Shown in pieces: positions 51,475 to 64,000 of a stretch of 64,000 nt of DNA. This stretch comes from Maratus speciosus. Taxonomy: Eukaryota > Arthropoda > Arachnida > Araneae > Salticidae. The notes beneath the pieces are model-generated. The model worked only from the letters and a program-made list of their open reading frames with translations, was not told where the DNA came from and did no database searches. Position 1 is the first letter of the stretch; the number at the start of each line of letters is the position of its first letter. Position numbers and translations under genes: made by a program. Location: the NCBI GenBank assembly GCA_963932465.1, contig OZ010791.1, positions 620,875,800 through 620,939,799 on the forward strand, in the 5' to 3' direction.

Positions 51475-52656
51475 AAGATACGCACGGGGCAAAGATACGC
51501 ACTGGCTGATTTAATATGAAGAAACATTTCTACAATCATGACCGCTAGGTGGTAGTTTGGTCTGAAGTGTAGTAATTGTGTGTTCAAACCTTGTGAAAAA
51601 AGTAGCACTCCGTGCCAAGAAAATGAGGTAAGTTTAAATTTTCGCATTTCGATCTAATATTTTTAAAATTTCACTTTATTGTTTAGCTGACAATACTTCG
51701 AATTTTTACTAATCCAAAAATTCAGTGGAGAACGGAAACTCTATAGCTTCTATATGCCGTATAGTTTACCTCGATCGCATTTGTTTAAACTTGTCGATAG
51801 CCGGTTAAGTAAATTACTGCAGAATGGGATAAAAGTACGCATCCGTCTTGGGGTAAAGATACGCACAAGTTTAAGATTCTGGGCTTTGTCCTATCGTTTT
51901 AGCTAGATGCAAATCTTTCCACAATTACGTTGTGGAAAGTTTTATTTTTTAAATTCTATAAAATATAATAATAGCTACTTAACTAGTTAACTACCTTTTC
52001 CTTTTTCTAGTTAAGTTTCTTTTCAATATAAAACGTAGGTATCTACCTACCTACTTTTAAAAATCAATATTCTTGTTTCATAAAACGATTTTGTTTTAAG
52101 TCTTAGCCCCAACTCCTGTTAACAGTCTCACAGACCGCTGCTATCTTCAGTTTTCATAGCTTAACTTGTAATTTTCAATTTAATTATTGATGTTAGTTTA
52201 ATTTTGATTCGGTTAGAAACTAACTAGTATCGGTAAAGACTTCTAAATGAAGAGAATTTTTATTATAATAGGTTTTACATAAAGTTTAGCGCAAAAACAG
52301 TATCTTATGAGTCAGTCAACCCTTTTATTCATTCTACGATCAAGGGGTCTTTGGGACTGCTCACAGTATTTATGCAACGATTTTTGTCACAGTAGTTATA
52401 GGTTGACTGCTATTTGCGATCTCATAGACCACTGCTTTTTTCTTTCTTTTTTTTTTCATGGTTAACTTACAATTTTAGTTTAACTATAAATACCAGTGAA
52501 ATTTACTAATGCTTTTGCATAACACATTCGTTTTATTGGAAATGGGGCAAAACCCCACAGAAATGGGGCAAAAATACGCACGCGTATCTTTGCCCCACCA
52601 CTGCGTACTTTTACCCCAATCGATGGGGCAAAGATAAGCAGAGCAATGTTTTTTAA
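51475..52656. mobile_element. inverted second copy of the GGGGYAAAGATACGCA element
   Basis: It starts GGTGGGGGTAAAGATACGCA at 51475 (flanking TA mutated to CA) and matches the reverse complement of 50450 down to about 49235, including ACAATCATGACCGCTAGGTG and CTTGGGGTAAAGATACGCAC. At 52653 it is interrupted at a TTAA that the first copy also carries (TTTTTAAAGAAACATTG near 49233). The last 150 bp are missing. Confidence 0.87.
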
Positions 52657-52733
52657 CCGGGGAGAACTCGCTAGTGAGAATGCCCAATTGCTTTTCTTTT
52701 ACTTTACATTCATATAATATCGACTTTTTTTCA
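52657..52733 (-). mobile_element. fragment of the TTAA-flanked element
   Basis: After TTAA (52653-52656) the sequence CCGGGGAGAACTCGCTAGTG then AGAATGCCCAATTGCTTTTC is the reverse complement of 48110-48170. It runs on through the site occupied by the nested TA element in the other copy. It breaks at CAGGGTCGTACTGGCATAAC (52734), which looks like a hAT-type start. Confidence 0.83.
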
Positions 52734-53440
52734 GGGTCGTACTGGCATAACTGAGAGGGCGGTGGCAAAATGGATAAAAAGGGCGCCGATTGCCTTACAA
52801 AAGGGCGCAAATGCTTATATATATATACATACACATACACACGCACATACTATATAAATTATGTATAAAAAAATCACTTTAAAAATATATACGAGTATAT
52901 TGCTATAGCGAAAACTCTATTCCTAAAATAATTATGTCACCCAAATTAGTATTTTACGCTATAGAAATGTACTATGCACAAAAATAGTTTTCCGCAAGAC
53001 ATTGCACTTAAAAAAAATCTGATGTTAGACCAGTGTTGCCAATTTAGAGGTATTTTTTTCCACCACATTTTTCTAAGAAAGCTATCTCTATTTTCGAATT
53101 TCGCTCACCTTATCTAATGAGTTAATTCAAACTTTACCCCGAACATTTGAATAACAATCTCCATACAATTATCTCCAAATGGAAAATAAAATATTAAAAT
53201 AAAACAAACAAAAATAATTTCGTTGGGTCAAAACTCAAAAGTGCAAAACATTATTTAATACAATTCAATAATATTTTATATAATACAATCTCTAGAATAC
53301 AAATACTAATTATGGTGTATAAAATTTCAGGAAAGTTATTTTTGTTTAGTTCAAGAGTGACATCTATTTTACGTGAATTATTTTAAAAATATGTTTTATT
53401 TCTTTATTTTTTCAACATTCAAAAGATATCATAGATTTTT
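52734..53440. other. possible hAT left end and AT-rich DNA
   Basis: CAGGGTCGTACTGG followed by AAAAGGGCGCCGATTGCC resembles hAT subterminal sequence. A CACACACGC/ATATATAC microsatellite lies near 52820-52850. The candidate right end at 54468 does not share an 8-bp duplication with it, so they are not paired. The rest is unassigned. Confidence 0.35.
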
Positions 53441-53444
53441 TTTT

Positions 53445-53695
53445 TTTTAATTATGGCCATTTTTTCCCCATTCTGATCAGAAACAAAATTATGGCCATTT
53501 TTTTTTCATCCTGACCAGAAAAAAAAAAATTATGACCATTTTTTTTCCTTTTCTGACCAGAAAATCAGAGTTCTAACTTTTTACGACAGCTCTTTCATCT
53601 TCACCTAACACTTCATTTATAACAGTTGTTTCATAATAATGGATGGCACCAGTCCATCAGAAGAAAATGATCCATTCCAAAGGTATAAGTTCGAT
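53445..53695. repeat. copy of the pogo-like palindrome arm
   Basis: AAAATCAGAGTTCTAACTTT, TTTTACGACAGCTC and TTTCATCTTCACCTAACACT match the right arm of the palindrome at 14838-14972. The sequence continues past CCATCAGAAGAAAATGATCC into new sequence at about 53685. Three imperfect ATTATGGCCATTTTTT units precede it. The left arm is absent. Confidence 0.75.
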
Positions 53696-54399
53696 TGAAA
53701 AAAACTATTTAATACTTTGAGCAGAAAGAAGAGGCTTCACCTGCAATTTTTATGACACTAATAGAATCCCATAGCTGCCAATGTGTACGGTTTAGTTACC
53801 TCTAAAATTTAACACAAATTTTTGCCATATTTAATCGTTGACAATTGTTAGACTTTCTAAACTGAAATTCCGGAAGTCACAGCCAATTGTTCCCTTGCGA
53901 CGACATTTCTGTGGCTTCAACTCGTAAAACTTGGCTAAAAGTGCTATCTTTGACAACATTTTCTCAATGAATCTTTGCCTTTATAAAAAAAAAATGGGAA
54001 ACTCTAATTTCCTGGTATCTGAACAAAATCGGCAAATTTTATATTTTTACGAATATTAATGCAATTTTTTTGTAGTTACGAATGAAAATGACTTCGCGAA
54101 AGTATCAGAAAAGTAGTTTGGATTTGGGAATAGCTTTCAATATAAAAAATTCTCATAACGAGGATGTGATCGCCCTCCACCCCAAAAAAGGAAATCCATG
54201 ACCCCCTCTAAATGATGAGCTGAATCCGTACTTGGCTTTGTCGAATATTGATTGATTAAAATCTCGGAAACGGAATCGAAAAAACTTCCGCTTTAAACAG
54301 GATCCTTATGCCATATCATCTTTAGATTCTTCTATGTTTTGTCATACGCCAGACAGAATGATTTTAACAATACCGTGCAAAACGCAGATGCGAGAAAAA

Positions 54400-54468
54400 T
54401 CGACAAACAAAATCTTCATTTGGCACCCGGGGCACATGCCCCCTCTGCCCCCCTTAATTTCGGCCCTG
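54400..54468. repeat. solo hAT right terminus
   Basis: TTTGGCACCCGGGGCACATG followed by CTTAATTTCGGCCCTG is the right end shared with the elements at 9126 and 15066. A matching left end with the flank CTTTCAAA was not found, so the element is truncated or rearranged. Confidence 0.65.
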
Positions 54469-57400
54469 CTTTCAAATCGGCAAACTTACAAAGGCTATGC
54501 CCAATAATGGAGTTGTTTCTGTTTTTCAAAGATCTTGTTCTTTTTTACCGCGATTCATGTGTGTACGCAGGGTGGGGGGGGGAGGGGGGGGGGGGCAGAA
54601 AATCTTTGGAAAAGAAATACATTCTTTAAAAGTATTACGTTGAATGTATTATTTTGAAAAGTAGTATTACTTGAATTTTATTGCATGATAGTTTTCTTTT
54701 AAAGGTTTTCATTAAATTTCATTATAACTGCTGACTGCTTTACTTGGCTGAAAATACCAATTATTTTTTATTGCCCAACAGAAACTTTTTAATAGAACTG
54801 TCTTTTATATTTTTTGAGAAAAAAAAGATCTTTCAGAAAAGGCTGCCAAATGTGGCGTTTTGAACCGAATTTCCGGACGCGACAGTGGAGGAAGAGAAAG
54901 AAAACTGTTGTCATGAGACAACAATCAATTTTAACTCAAGATGTAATTAATTTAAAGAACAGAATCTATTGTATTACAAATCACTTCAATAACCAAGCCT
55001 GCAAGTCTCATTCTTTTATGTGGAGTTTGGCCGAATATTCGGTTTCATTTTCGTTTTCAGCCCAAAATCCTTGTTTCGGCGAAAATACTGCCGTATATTC
55101 GGTATTACTATAACTGCCCCTCCCTAGCCTCCCCCAAACGGCACTCCCATCCAAAGAGCCGTACATACTATATATTTTCACAAGGGGATAAATCTAGAAG
55201 GTATTACTAATATTGATTAAATTCGTTATTTTTAAATTAAATTATTTTTAATATATTTTTTATGTTTATAGCACCTTATATTTAATTAATTTTATTTCAA
55301 TCAAATTGTTTTGTTAATTATGTACTGCCGTTTCTACGCAAAACATTATTCAGATAACATGCGTATATGTATGTTTATGTTACTTTGAATTTACTTTTAA
55401 AACAATTTCGCTTTCGTTTTCAGTCGATACTAGGAAGGTAACCGAAATTCAGTTTCTTTCGAACACTATTTTTATGTTTGTAAATGAGCAGAAATTTTCG
55501 CATTATTGAACGTTAAAAAAATTTTTTTTGAGAACCGCTTTAAGGATTTACACGTAAACATAACTTATAAATTTCGGAAAATCGAGTTTTTATTTTAGCG
55601 GCTTTATCAACGGAATTGAGACTTCTTTATGTGGCCAGAATATGGAATAGACAATTATATGTAAGTAAAAAAAATAAAAAAATACAATAAGCATTCTATT
55701 ATAATTATAACATAAAATTGAAACTAGTTTTTTTTTCTCAAAATTGCATTTTTTAATAGATGACCACGGCACGATTACTTTAATAATACTGAATTGTATT
55801 TCACTTCTAATTTTGTCAGCTTTTTCCTTCTATATATAAAAAAAAGTTTTGAATTTGAAATGGACCAATGAAAATCTGCGTAGAAATTCCGGGTAGATCG
55901 GCATCCAATTTGAATGCTTAAGCATGGCCTTTCTTCGTTAATATTAAAAAAACTGTTGCAAACAAAAATATGAAAATCGGTGGTATTATAGAGAAATGTT
56001 TGATAAACACGTTGATGCAGACAGTTTTCAAATCAAAGAATTATTTTAAGAGATATTTAATGCTAAAGTTGGACAAAATCGTCCCATTAAAAAAGCTTTA
56101 TTGGAGCAAAAACTATACCAGTGGTGTAGTCCTGGAAAAAAAAGTGGGGGGACGCTCATAATTTCGAACATTAGGGTCTTGCATCACCCATAGGGCAAAC
56201 TTTCTTGCTTTTCACATTTTCAACTGCATTAAAAAATAAATGAAAAATTAAATTTAAAAATTTAAATTTAATTAAAATTAATTTAATTAAAGGTTCTTTT
56301 TTTTGTTGGCTTACTGTAGAATTAAAAAAATTGAAACCTTTTTCATGTCTGAACAAAAGAAATGACACTTTCAGAATTTAGTGTCACCCCCGATAAAAAA
56401 AAATATATATAAATATGTATATAAATATAGATAGTAAGAAACATATTTCAGTTTTAAGACTTAAAATACACGCTTTTATTTTATATAAAAGGACGTAATC
56501 CGCATAAGCTAGAGAATTCTTCATTTACTATCCAGTCTTAAACAACATCTACAGGATAAATTAACATACAAGATGGGACACTTCCATAGAGCGTAATGGT
56601 AATGCGATTGCGATCGTAGCGCCTTTAGTGACAATGGGGAAGAAACTCCCCATCCCTGTAGTATTTTATTATTGAGTATCTACTTCATTGGGATCTTTCT
56701 TTTTTTAATGTTGCATGTTTACGTTTTCAATTGAATCTTACACCGATACATGAATATAGAATAGATATTCTATTTTATATATCTAATATCTGTTCTATGT
56801 TCATGTACTGGTATACGCATTTTTTTAATTTTACTTAACATGATGCGTGAACAATTTAAGTGCAACGAAAACAAAGTAAACATTTAATCCTGAATGCTAT
56901 ATATCAAAAGCAATGGTGTAATATAAGACTATACGAAATATTGCACTCTACAAGTCCCAGAAAATTTCATAAATATTCCCATTTAATAGGAAAATTTTTA
57001 TAGCCGAAGTTTTATTAATTTATGAAGTTTAACGTATTAAACAATCGTTACAATCTTTTAAAATTCACGCATTTTCACTTTCTTACAGATAAAGTAAAAA
57101 TATTGCTTTTAATGTAAATAACGTTCAACCAATTGAATAATATTTATAATATTAACATATAAGAAATAATAATAAAATTACAGATTTTGAAAAATTTCTT
57201 TCGACAAATTTTTAGAATTATATAAATCTAAAAGTTAAAAATAAATAGAGGTACCGACATTACACTCAGTAAAATTTTATTCGATATGAATAAATTAACA
57301 CAATGCCTGAATTTGATTTTTTTTTACAATTTAATCTCATAAACTTACACATTTCCGTTCTTAACAGAATTTTCTAGGGTTTTTCTTTTATACCATTACT

Positions 57401-59239
57401 CTAATTATCGTTTCGTAAATTAAAAGTAACAACGATACAAGCACGATAAAAAAATAAGCAGCTAAATAAATAAAGCGTAAATACAATATCATCTGCCTCT
57501 TCTTCGTTTGGAAATAATAGATATTCAAAACATAAAGCTTAAACATATTTCTTCAACATATGTAAATTTCGGTCCGTAGTAACGCTAGTACTGTTGTCAT
57601 TTCAGATTTCGCCATAAATGTTCCATCTCGTATGTTAATCTATGAGCTATAGTAAAGTACGCATATGATGTCACTATCGCTGAATAATACACAAATCTCG
57701 AAAAAAAGAGATGTCATTCAAGAAACTTGACAAAAAAAATCAGCTATGTAATGATTCATATGCCTTCATCTGTTTGTAATATTAATATAGGTACTTAAAA
57801 TTAAATTTGGTTTATAATAGCTCGATGTTTTATCAGAAATCATTCATCTATAGTTTTTCAAAATAGTACGTACTTTAATTACATTTTTTAAAAGTTGTTA
57901 TGGGAAAATGGAAACAAAAAGATATAATTACTATTTTCCAACTATTTTTCCTTTACTTTCAACATAAATGGAGTATTTGAGCTGCCAAGATTAAACAAAT
58001 GCGCTAAAAACTACAAAAGAATTAATATTTAAAAAATAAATTGAGATGCAGTTTACAAACAAATTGCGTTTAAAAGTACTTTTTTCCCAATACGACGGTA
58101 TAAAAATTTAAAATATGCGATGCTTAGAAGTTAAAAAAATTGCAGTAGAGTATTTAACCGTACAATGATACATCTGCTTTGTTTTACGTCCGGCTTATAC
58201 AACGGAAGTTATTTTTTTGAGACGACACTTTAATAGCTGGGAGAAAGAAAAAGCATACCGGGGACTAAAAAGTAATTTTCGAAAATTGCTGCACTTTTTA
58301 AATGTGTTTAAAATTTAAAATGTGTTCATATTTGAACCAGACCACGTTATATAAAGCACTTCCCTAATCGATTATTTTAACTATTATTGTCTGAATAGAA
58401 CTGGTAAATTTTATGCATTTACAAACAGAAAATGCAACTTTGATAACGTGTCATAAAACAGCCAGTTTGGAATTGTGGACGAAGAAAAATCGTAAGATAT
58501 AAAAATTGATATTATACCGATATGACCCTTCCCTACAAAAAGAGGCACATGACACACAGACTCCACCTCATCTACAAGGAAAGATGGATCCACCCGTGGT
58601 GCAAATCACAAATGCATAGACACAACTTTAATAAACTATGTTACTAAATAAAAGTTATACCATCTTTTTCGGTTTCAGTATAATTAACAGTTTCAATAGT
58701 TTCATAAATGTGTTCTGATTAATTAAAATATTTATTTTTTAATTTTGTGCAATTTAATTCAGCATTTGTAATAGAAAAATGTAAGATCTGTTACTACATT
58801 CCCATTTAATAAAATAAATACGTTTGGCGCCTCTTAGTACTAATAACATCTGTTACTTCAATCTTAGTTTTAAACATCGTACTATAGATAAGATTTTCTT
58901 TCAAATTTTTGAAAATGGTACATATTGTTTAATTAATTTATTTTTTTGTACACAGTTATTCAAAATGAAAAAGAAATTCATTAAACGTAATTTATGTTAC
59001 AACGATTTTACATTTTTTATTCCAAATACAACTTTAACTAGAATAAAAATCATGCACCATGCATAGAATATGAAATATTTTCTAATACTATCAAAAATAT
59101 TTTATTATAATTATTTTTTTCATACAAGGAACAGCGATGCGTTAATAGACATTTTAGAAAATACTTAACAAAGTTAAAAGCCTTATCTCAGTAATTACTG
59201 TCTAGACTGAAGTAGTCCCTAAAGACATTATGGGACTAC
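54469..59239. other. long intergenic stretch without genes
   Basis: AT-rich DNA with scattered stops in all frames. A G-tract block occurs at 54570-54595. A motif near 56116 (CAGTGGTGTAGTCCTGG) resembles a hAT start but has no partner. Multiple AATAAA and microsatellite-like TATA runs are expected by composition. No exon with splice sites and family similarity was recognised. Confidence 0.6.
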
Positions 59240-59640
59240 TTCACCCACGGGAACTGAATTCGCTTACTAATGTTAATCCTATGGGAGAAGTTTTTAAAAA
59301 GGTATATCGTTTGCATGTCAAAATTTTTAAATGATTTTTTTTTTTTTTTTTTTTTTTTTGCATTGGATAGCCAAGGTTGATTTTCATAATGCCCGTTTTT
59401 TACTTTTTCGATTTTGTTCGCAGTCATTTTTTATGAGGATAGGTCGACTTTCGAAACCGGTTCCGAAAGTAAAATTATCTAAATTGGAAAAAAAAAATAC
59501 AAACAAAATCGAAAAAAAAAAAAAAAAAAAAAAAAGATTCGGCTTTTGTGGCCTCAGCTATTCAATGAAAAAAAAAATCTTTTACAAATATTAAAAGTCA
59601 AACAAGAAAAAAAAAATCTTCCATATGATTAACATTAGAA
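59240..59640. repeat. isolated hairpin unit of the 37-43 kb family
   Basis: The unit shows TTAATCCTATGGGAGAAG on the left and CCATATGATTAACATTAG on the right, and is centred on CTTTCGAAACCGGTTCCGAAAG near 59456. Arms carry poly-T and poly-A runs at equivalent places (about 59335-59359 and 59512-59535). It lies about 16 kb from the main array. Confidence 0.85.
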
Positions 59641-60139
59641 AGCGGGTGTGAAGAATTTGCGAGTGTAAACATGCAAAATCTTCAGTAATATAATCCCTGT
59701 ATTTTATGCATACCACACAGTAAAACTAAAAGTCTAATTAAATAGAACAACGCTTTTCACTAAGAAAAAGGTTTTTACCGTTCATTGACGACAATATTTG
59801 TGTATCCATGTCTTTTGTGCAGTCCTATGTATGAATTTATTTATATTATATTCACACAGTAAGACTTAGTTGTGCTAAAAAACAAATAACACTCTTGAAA
59901 ATGCATTTTCATCAAATCCCGCCCACACAATTTAAATATTTTGAATTGTTGCACTGCATATAATTTGTAGAATTCATTCCACAGAATTTAATAAAAATTA
60001 GTTGAGATTGAAAAAGCACATCTTACAATGTTGCTTATACACTGTTAAAGAAAATTGATATGATATATTCCCTATGCTTTCTGTGGATGACGGTATCTCC
60101 CTCCTCAATAACGTATATAAATTTCAAAAAACGCTTTTC

Positions 60140-60330
60140 AAACAATTACTGTCATTAGTGAGTTCAGGAGGTGGCCCGGAGGGGACATTCCCCCGGAAGA
60201 TTTGAGATTTCGTGTTTTGAATGGTCAAAAAGTTCAAAAAGTGCAATCCCCCTCGGAACTCTATAATGTCCCCCTCAGAGCCACAGAAATCCCCCCCACC
60301 CCCCCGAGGAAAGTGTCTGAATTCAACACT
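60140..60330. repeat. C-tract repeat related to 35970-36124
   Basis: GGGACATTCCCCCGGAAGAT, TTTGAGATTTCG and GTCTGAATTCAACACTG match the 36-kb repeat in inverted order. It has several C-tracts. No transposase or clean target duplication. Confidence 0.45.
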
Positions 60331-61120
60331 GATTATTGTAAACCGAGATTAATACAATGTAATTTATTTCTATATCCCTGTAAATAAACGAAAGAAGCTA
60401 CACGATACGTATTCTATATTAAGCGTGTTGTGCCCTTCAGTGATGTATATCAATTTCTTTATGTTTGAAGTAGTGTAACATCATTAAAATACAAAATATA
60501 GAATTTTCTTTCCATGGGACATAATTTAACGAAATATTTTTTTTTATGTATACCTGCAAACGAACTATAAGTGCTAAACACTTCATTTTCATTAAAGAAT
60601 CTTTGTAGTAAATAGTAAATCATAATAATGTATATAAATAGAGTGGCAATCCAAGTTTATTTACGGGCAATCGGAATGACGAACCAAAGTCATAAATTTT
60701 TCAACTATGTTAGAAAGTGTTAAAATGTTGTAGTTTAATTTTGTATTGTTTATGCTACTGCAAATTTTATTGAGATTGCAGACATTTTCAAACAATATTG
60801 CCGTTATTAAATAAAATCTACACTTTATTTTAAAACAAAGTATTTTAGAAATATAACAAATAAAACGCATATTAAAAACTCCTAAATTAAACTTGTATCA
60901 GCTTTTTTTTACAAATGGAACTAGTGAAACATATTACTATTTTTTTTTTTCTGCACACCTGATATATTTTAATCGGTGGTTTAGAAAAAAAATACACAAA
61001 CATAAAAGAAAAACAGAACTAAAAATAGTCTTTTACGGGGTTAATTAGGTTGACAGTTTAATACCTCATTCCATAAACCAAAGAAGTTGGAACTAGATAG
61101 AAGGATAATAACAAGCCCGA
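60331..61120. other. intergenic, nothing recognised
   Basis: AT-rich. A short segment near 60465-60560 (GTGTAACATCATTAAAATAC) is an old relative of the repeat at 39130-39330. Confidence 0.5.
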
Positions 61121-61122
61121 TT

Positions 61123-61925
61123 AAGGGCTGTGCATATATAACGTTATCACTTTTTTGGCACTTTTGAACCCCCTCCTCCCCTTACGATATCATACGTTAT
61201 CATCCCTCGACCCCCCCCCCCCCCGTAATGATATCGTTATCAATGTCTAAAAATTCTTTTCATTTTTGAAATCTTTTTCTTGGAGTGATATACAAATATG
61301 GTTACATTTATTTTTCGCATACTTCATTGATTCATATGAAGAGAACTCAATAAAATATCACTTTATATATGAAAAAACTTTTTAACAAATAACACTTAAA
61401 AGAAATAGTTACTATTTAAAAGTATTTTATAATAGCTTTTTGTAACATAATACATTCAACAGTAATAATGTTTTCTTGCACTTGACCCTGCACGGAGGGG
61501 GGGGGGGGGGGGGATAGGGCTTTTTATCACCAAAACAGGTGGGCAACATTCTTTCTCTTTTATTTATTAGTAAACACAGGTATCATTTGAAACATACTTC
61601 GCATATGGTTTCTCAAACAGCGAATTATATATGCATACACATATGACAGAAGAAACAGGAAATTTGGAATTAAATAATTTTATAATCATTTAATGATTTT
61701 AATAATAACTTGTACTTTCATAAAAATAGATAGCAGACTAAAAAAAGATAACATTCTATTTTGATGTAAAGGCTAAGTTATAAATAAAAAGAGAATTTGG
61801 TTGGATAAAAAATGATAACGATATCAAAAGACGAACCCCCCTCCCCCCTAGAGATATCTAACGATATCATTTGCCAGACTCCCCCTCCCCCCTAAAATGA
61901 TAACGTTATATATGCACAGCCCCTT
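61123..61925. mobile_element. hAT-like MITE with AAGGGCTGTGCATATATAAC ends
   Basis: Left AAGGGCTGTGCATATATAAC and right GTTATATATGCACAGCCCCTT are nearly exact inverted termini, continuing with GTTATCA. Subterminal GATATCGTTATCA and CCCCCTCCCCC blocks occur at both ends. Flanks AGCCCGA (left) and AGCTCCGA (right) are similar but differ by one base indel, compatible with an aged 8-bp duplication. A G-tract lies at 61498-61514. No coding sequence. Confidence 0.75.
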
Positions 61926-63079
61926 AGCTCCGAAGAAAGCTGAGGATTCTGGGATACGGTGGACCCTCAAACTGCCTTGCAACCCTGCTGACATTGGCGA
62001 TAACTTGGCATTTCCTTTATCTCTCGCTCTGATTCGTATTGCTATTGTATTATTCCGCCATTGTGTAGCACCTGCCAAATATTTTTGCTGTCAACAAGAT
62101 TTTCCTTTTTCTTTATTTTTATCACAATGATTTGTTGTAAAATGTGTAAAAATCAAGATTGATGTTTTGCAGAAATTTGAGTAACAGTTTTGAATATAAT
62201 TTTTTTTTAATATTTAATTTCAACTAAATGAATAATTAAGGCATGTATTTCAAAGCAAAGGATTCAAAGTATCTTCGAGATTTTTTACAGTTTCATAAAT
62301 TGTTATTTTTATAACAAAAGTGAAAATGATCAAGAATTACCTCAGAAACTCAGTGACCAGGAATTACCATGGGTGACTCTACTTTATTAAGAACTACAAT
62401 TAATTAAAATGTAGTGAACAGTGTGGTTTCAATTAATTCTCAAAGGTTTTGCGACAATTAAAATCACTAAATATGACAATAAAAAGGAATTATAAGATGA
62501 TAAAAACATTGATCAGGAATTACCCCAGTGACCAAGATTTACCCCCAGATACATGGGGCAATATTTGACCAACTTCTGTAAATTATTTAAAATAGTATAA
62601 AAAATTCCAAGACTATTTTTTTAATAGCTAAAGTAGTTGGTAATTGAACCAAAAAGAAAGAAAAGAAAAATATTTAAAATCTGAGTTGTGACAAAGATCT
62701 TTGTAAAAATTTATCATAACTAAGGCCAATGTTATTTTACAGAAATTTAACACGCCATTTCCAAAAGATTTTTTTTTTCAAAATAAATAAACAATAAACT
62801 CATAATTAAGTAATAAATTCCAATGAGGATAGTTTAGAGTACCTCTATGATTTTTTTCATTTAGGACTGTGACCAGGAATTACTCCGGGTGACCCTATAT
62901 TAAAGTTTTTCTTTTCAAAGAAAAGTATCTTAATGTAATATAACTGTATAATTTTTAAATAAATGTGTAATATATATTAAAAATATCTTTAACTGCCTCT
63001 AAGATTTTGTAAAATGTAATATTCCTTAAGTTATCCGAAATTTTGCTACTCTCCATGAATTAAAACTAAACACATTATG
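61926..63079. other. AT-rich DNA with repeated GACCAGGAATTACC motif
   Basis: GTGACCAGGAATTACC and close forms lie near 62354, 62510 and 62868, each followed within about 10 bases by GGTGAC or AGTGAC. The last is followed by CCTATA, which could be the TA-flanked right end of an element like those at 47293 and 49076. A left end was not found. Confidence 0.35.
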
Positions 63080-63081
63080 TA

Positions 63082-64000
63082 CAGTCGTGGAAAAAAAAAA
63101 GTAAACACCCCCTACTAACTCCTCAACAAATCATCGTAGAAGAAAGTTACTGGTACCGAACGATTGGAAATAAAGTCTACTTTTAAATGATGCATATAAA
63201 ATTTTCTTAGGGGGGTCATCTACATATTAAAACGAATCCAAACTTCATTTTTTTCAATGGCAATACCCAATTTTAACGAGATATTTCAAATCTTCGGTTC
63301 AAACTATGCCTAGACACCAAATTTCAAGTCATTTGAATAAGTTTTTGAATTATAAACATTCAAAATTTAGTGCTTCTAATGTTAAATTACATTTTCATAT
63401 TTTTATTTATATCTCCCGAAATTATGCTCCTAATGTGCTAATTTTTTTTGTAGTAATAATACTAATATACCCAAACATAAATAAGCTGAATTTGCAATTT
63501 TTATAATTTTATGATATGAATTATGAAATTAATATTCGAAAAAATTATGAATTGCAACCTACAATTTTTTTGATGGATTTAGATTTAAGCCCTGCTTTAT
63601 GGAAATTCAAAAATTTCACATTTTTCTTCCAAGTAGTTTTCAAATTATGCTTAAAAAACGGCAAAATGATGGTTTAAGGGGCCGTCTATGATGGAAGTGA
63701 GTAGACATTTTGAAATGTATTCTGCTGTACTGTAATCTAACACGCTTCATTGACTCCTTGAGTGGCGCTTAAGGTACCTTGATCAAGGAAGGGCTCTCTC
63801 GGTTAACAATCCAGTACGGAACTTCAATTTGGATACAGCCCTTAAAATACGCTCGTTTTAAAATAATTAATTTCTCGGAAACTTATGGTACGAATTGCAT
63901 AAAAATTCGTTTTTAGGCTAATTGAAGGATGTAGAGTTCATTTACGCTGTCAGAATTGGGTACTGCTATTGAAAAAAACAAAGTTATGGTTCGTTTTAAT
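63082..64000. mobile_element. left part of a Tc1-like element, runs off the window
   Basis: TA at 63080-63081 is followed by CAGTCGTGGAAAAAAAAAAG and TAAACACCCCC. The CAGTCGTGG start is common in Tc1/mariner elements. About 900 bp follow without a clear transposase or right end. The assignment rests on the terminus only. Confidence 0.5.

Noticed and set aside
52734..54468. A single hAT element spanning both termini
   Set aside because: The 8 bases left (CTTTTTTT) and right (CTTTCAAA) of the candidate ends do not match, so pairing is unsupported.
60202..60387. Small proline-rich protein
   Set aside because: The frame is created by C-tracts of a repeat also found at 36 kb.

Overview
This window looks like animal nuclear DNA, most plausibly from an arthropod. 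It is AT-rich, its one convincing gene is split into four exons by GT-AG introns of 2.5 to 9.9 kb, and most of the rest is recognisable transposon debris: hAT, piggyBac, pogo/Tc1-like, Helitron, Penelope-like and tRNA-derived SINE copies. Bacterial or viral origin is excluded by this architecture. A chelicerate such as a spider is my best guess, but that is inference from gene family and repeat style, not proof.

The gene (3099-22448, + strand) encodes a secreted protein of 441 residues with a PI-PLC X-domain. All four exon junctions keep frame when joined (coding lengths 100, 241, 252 and 733 nt; intron phases 1, 2, 2). It starts with a signal peptide and carries the two catalytic histidines (H180, H238) and the arginine (R221) that replaces calcium in metal-independent PI-PLCs. 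A poly(A) signal follows the stop codon. I see no second intact gene.

The introns and flanks hold the mobile DNA. Intron 1 contains a 7.5-kb hAT-type unit (4663-12187) bounded by a perfect 8-bp duplication. It is stuffed with satellite-like arrays, a SINE and a second complete hAT element (8133-9126). A 72-bp tandem array then abuts the acceptor of exon 2. Intron 2 carries a third hAT element between two inverted SINEs. Intron 3 carries nested foldbacks, a piggyBac-type MITE, and a 2.1-kb unit with 160-bp inverted ends around a decayed reading frame. Downstream (22.7-34.9 kb) are a decayed pogo-like transposon, piggyBac MITEs and a Helitron interrupted by another hAT copy, followed by unrecognised decayed coding sequence.

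From 37 to 43 kb lies an array of about 430-bp hairpin units, broken into by at least three other elements, one with a piggyBac transposase remnant. From 43.8 to 52.7 kb there are large inverted arrangements: a 2+2 repeat block, a head-to-head pair of Penelope GIY-YIG remnants, a 312-bp tandem array, and two inverted copies of a TA-flanked element around a third Penelope remnant. Several TA-flanked elements share one architecture, with their terminal motif repeated many times inside. From about 54.5 kb to the end the sequence is mostly featureless AT-rich DNA with a few MITE-like units and the left end of a Tc1-like element.
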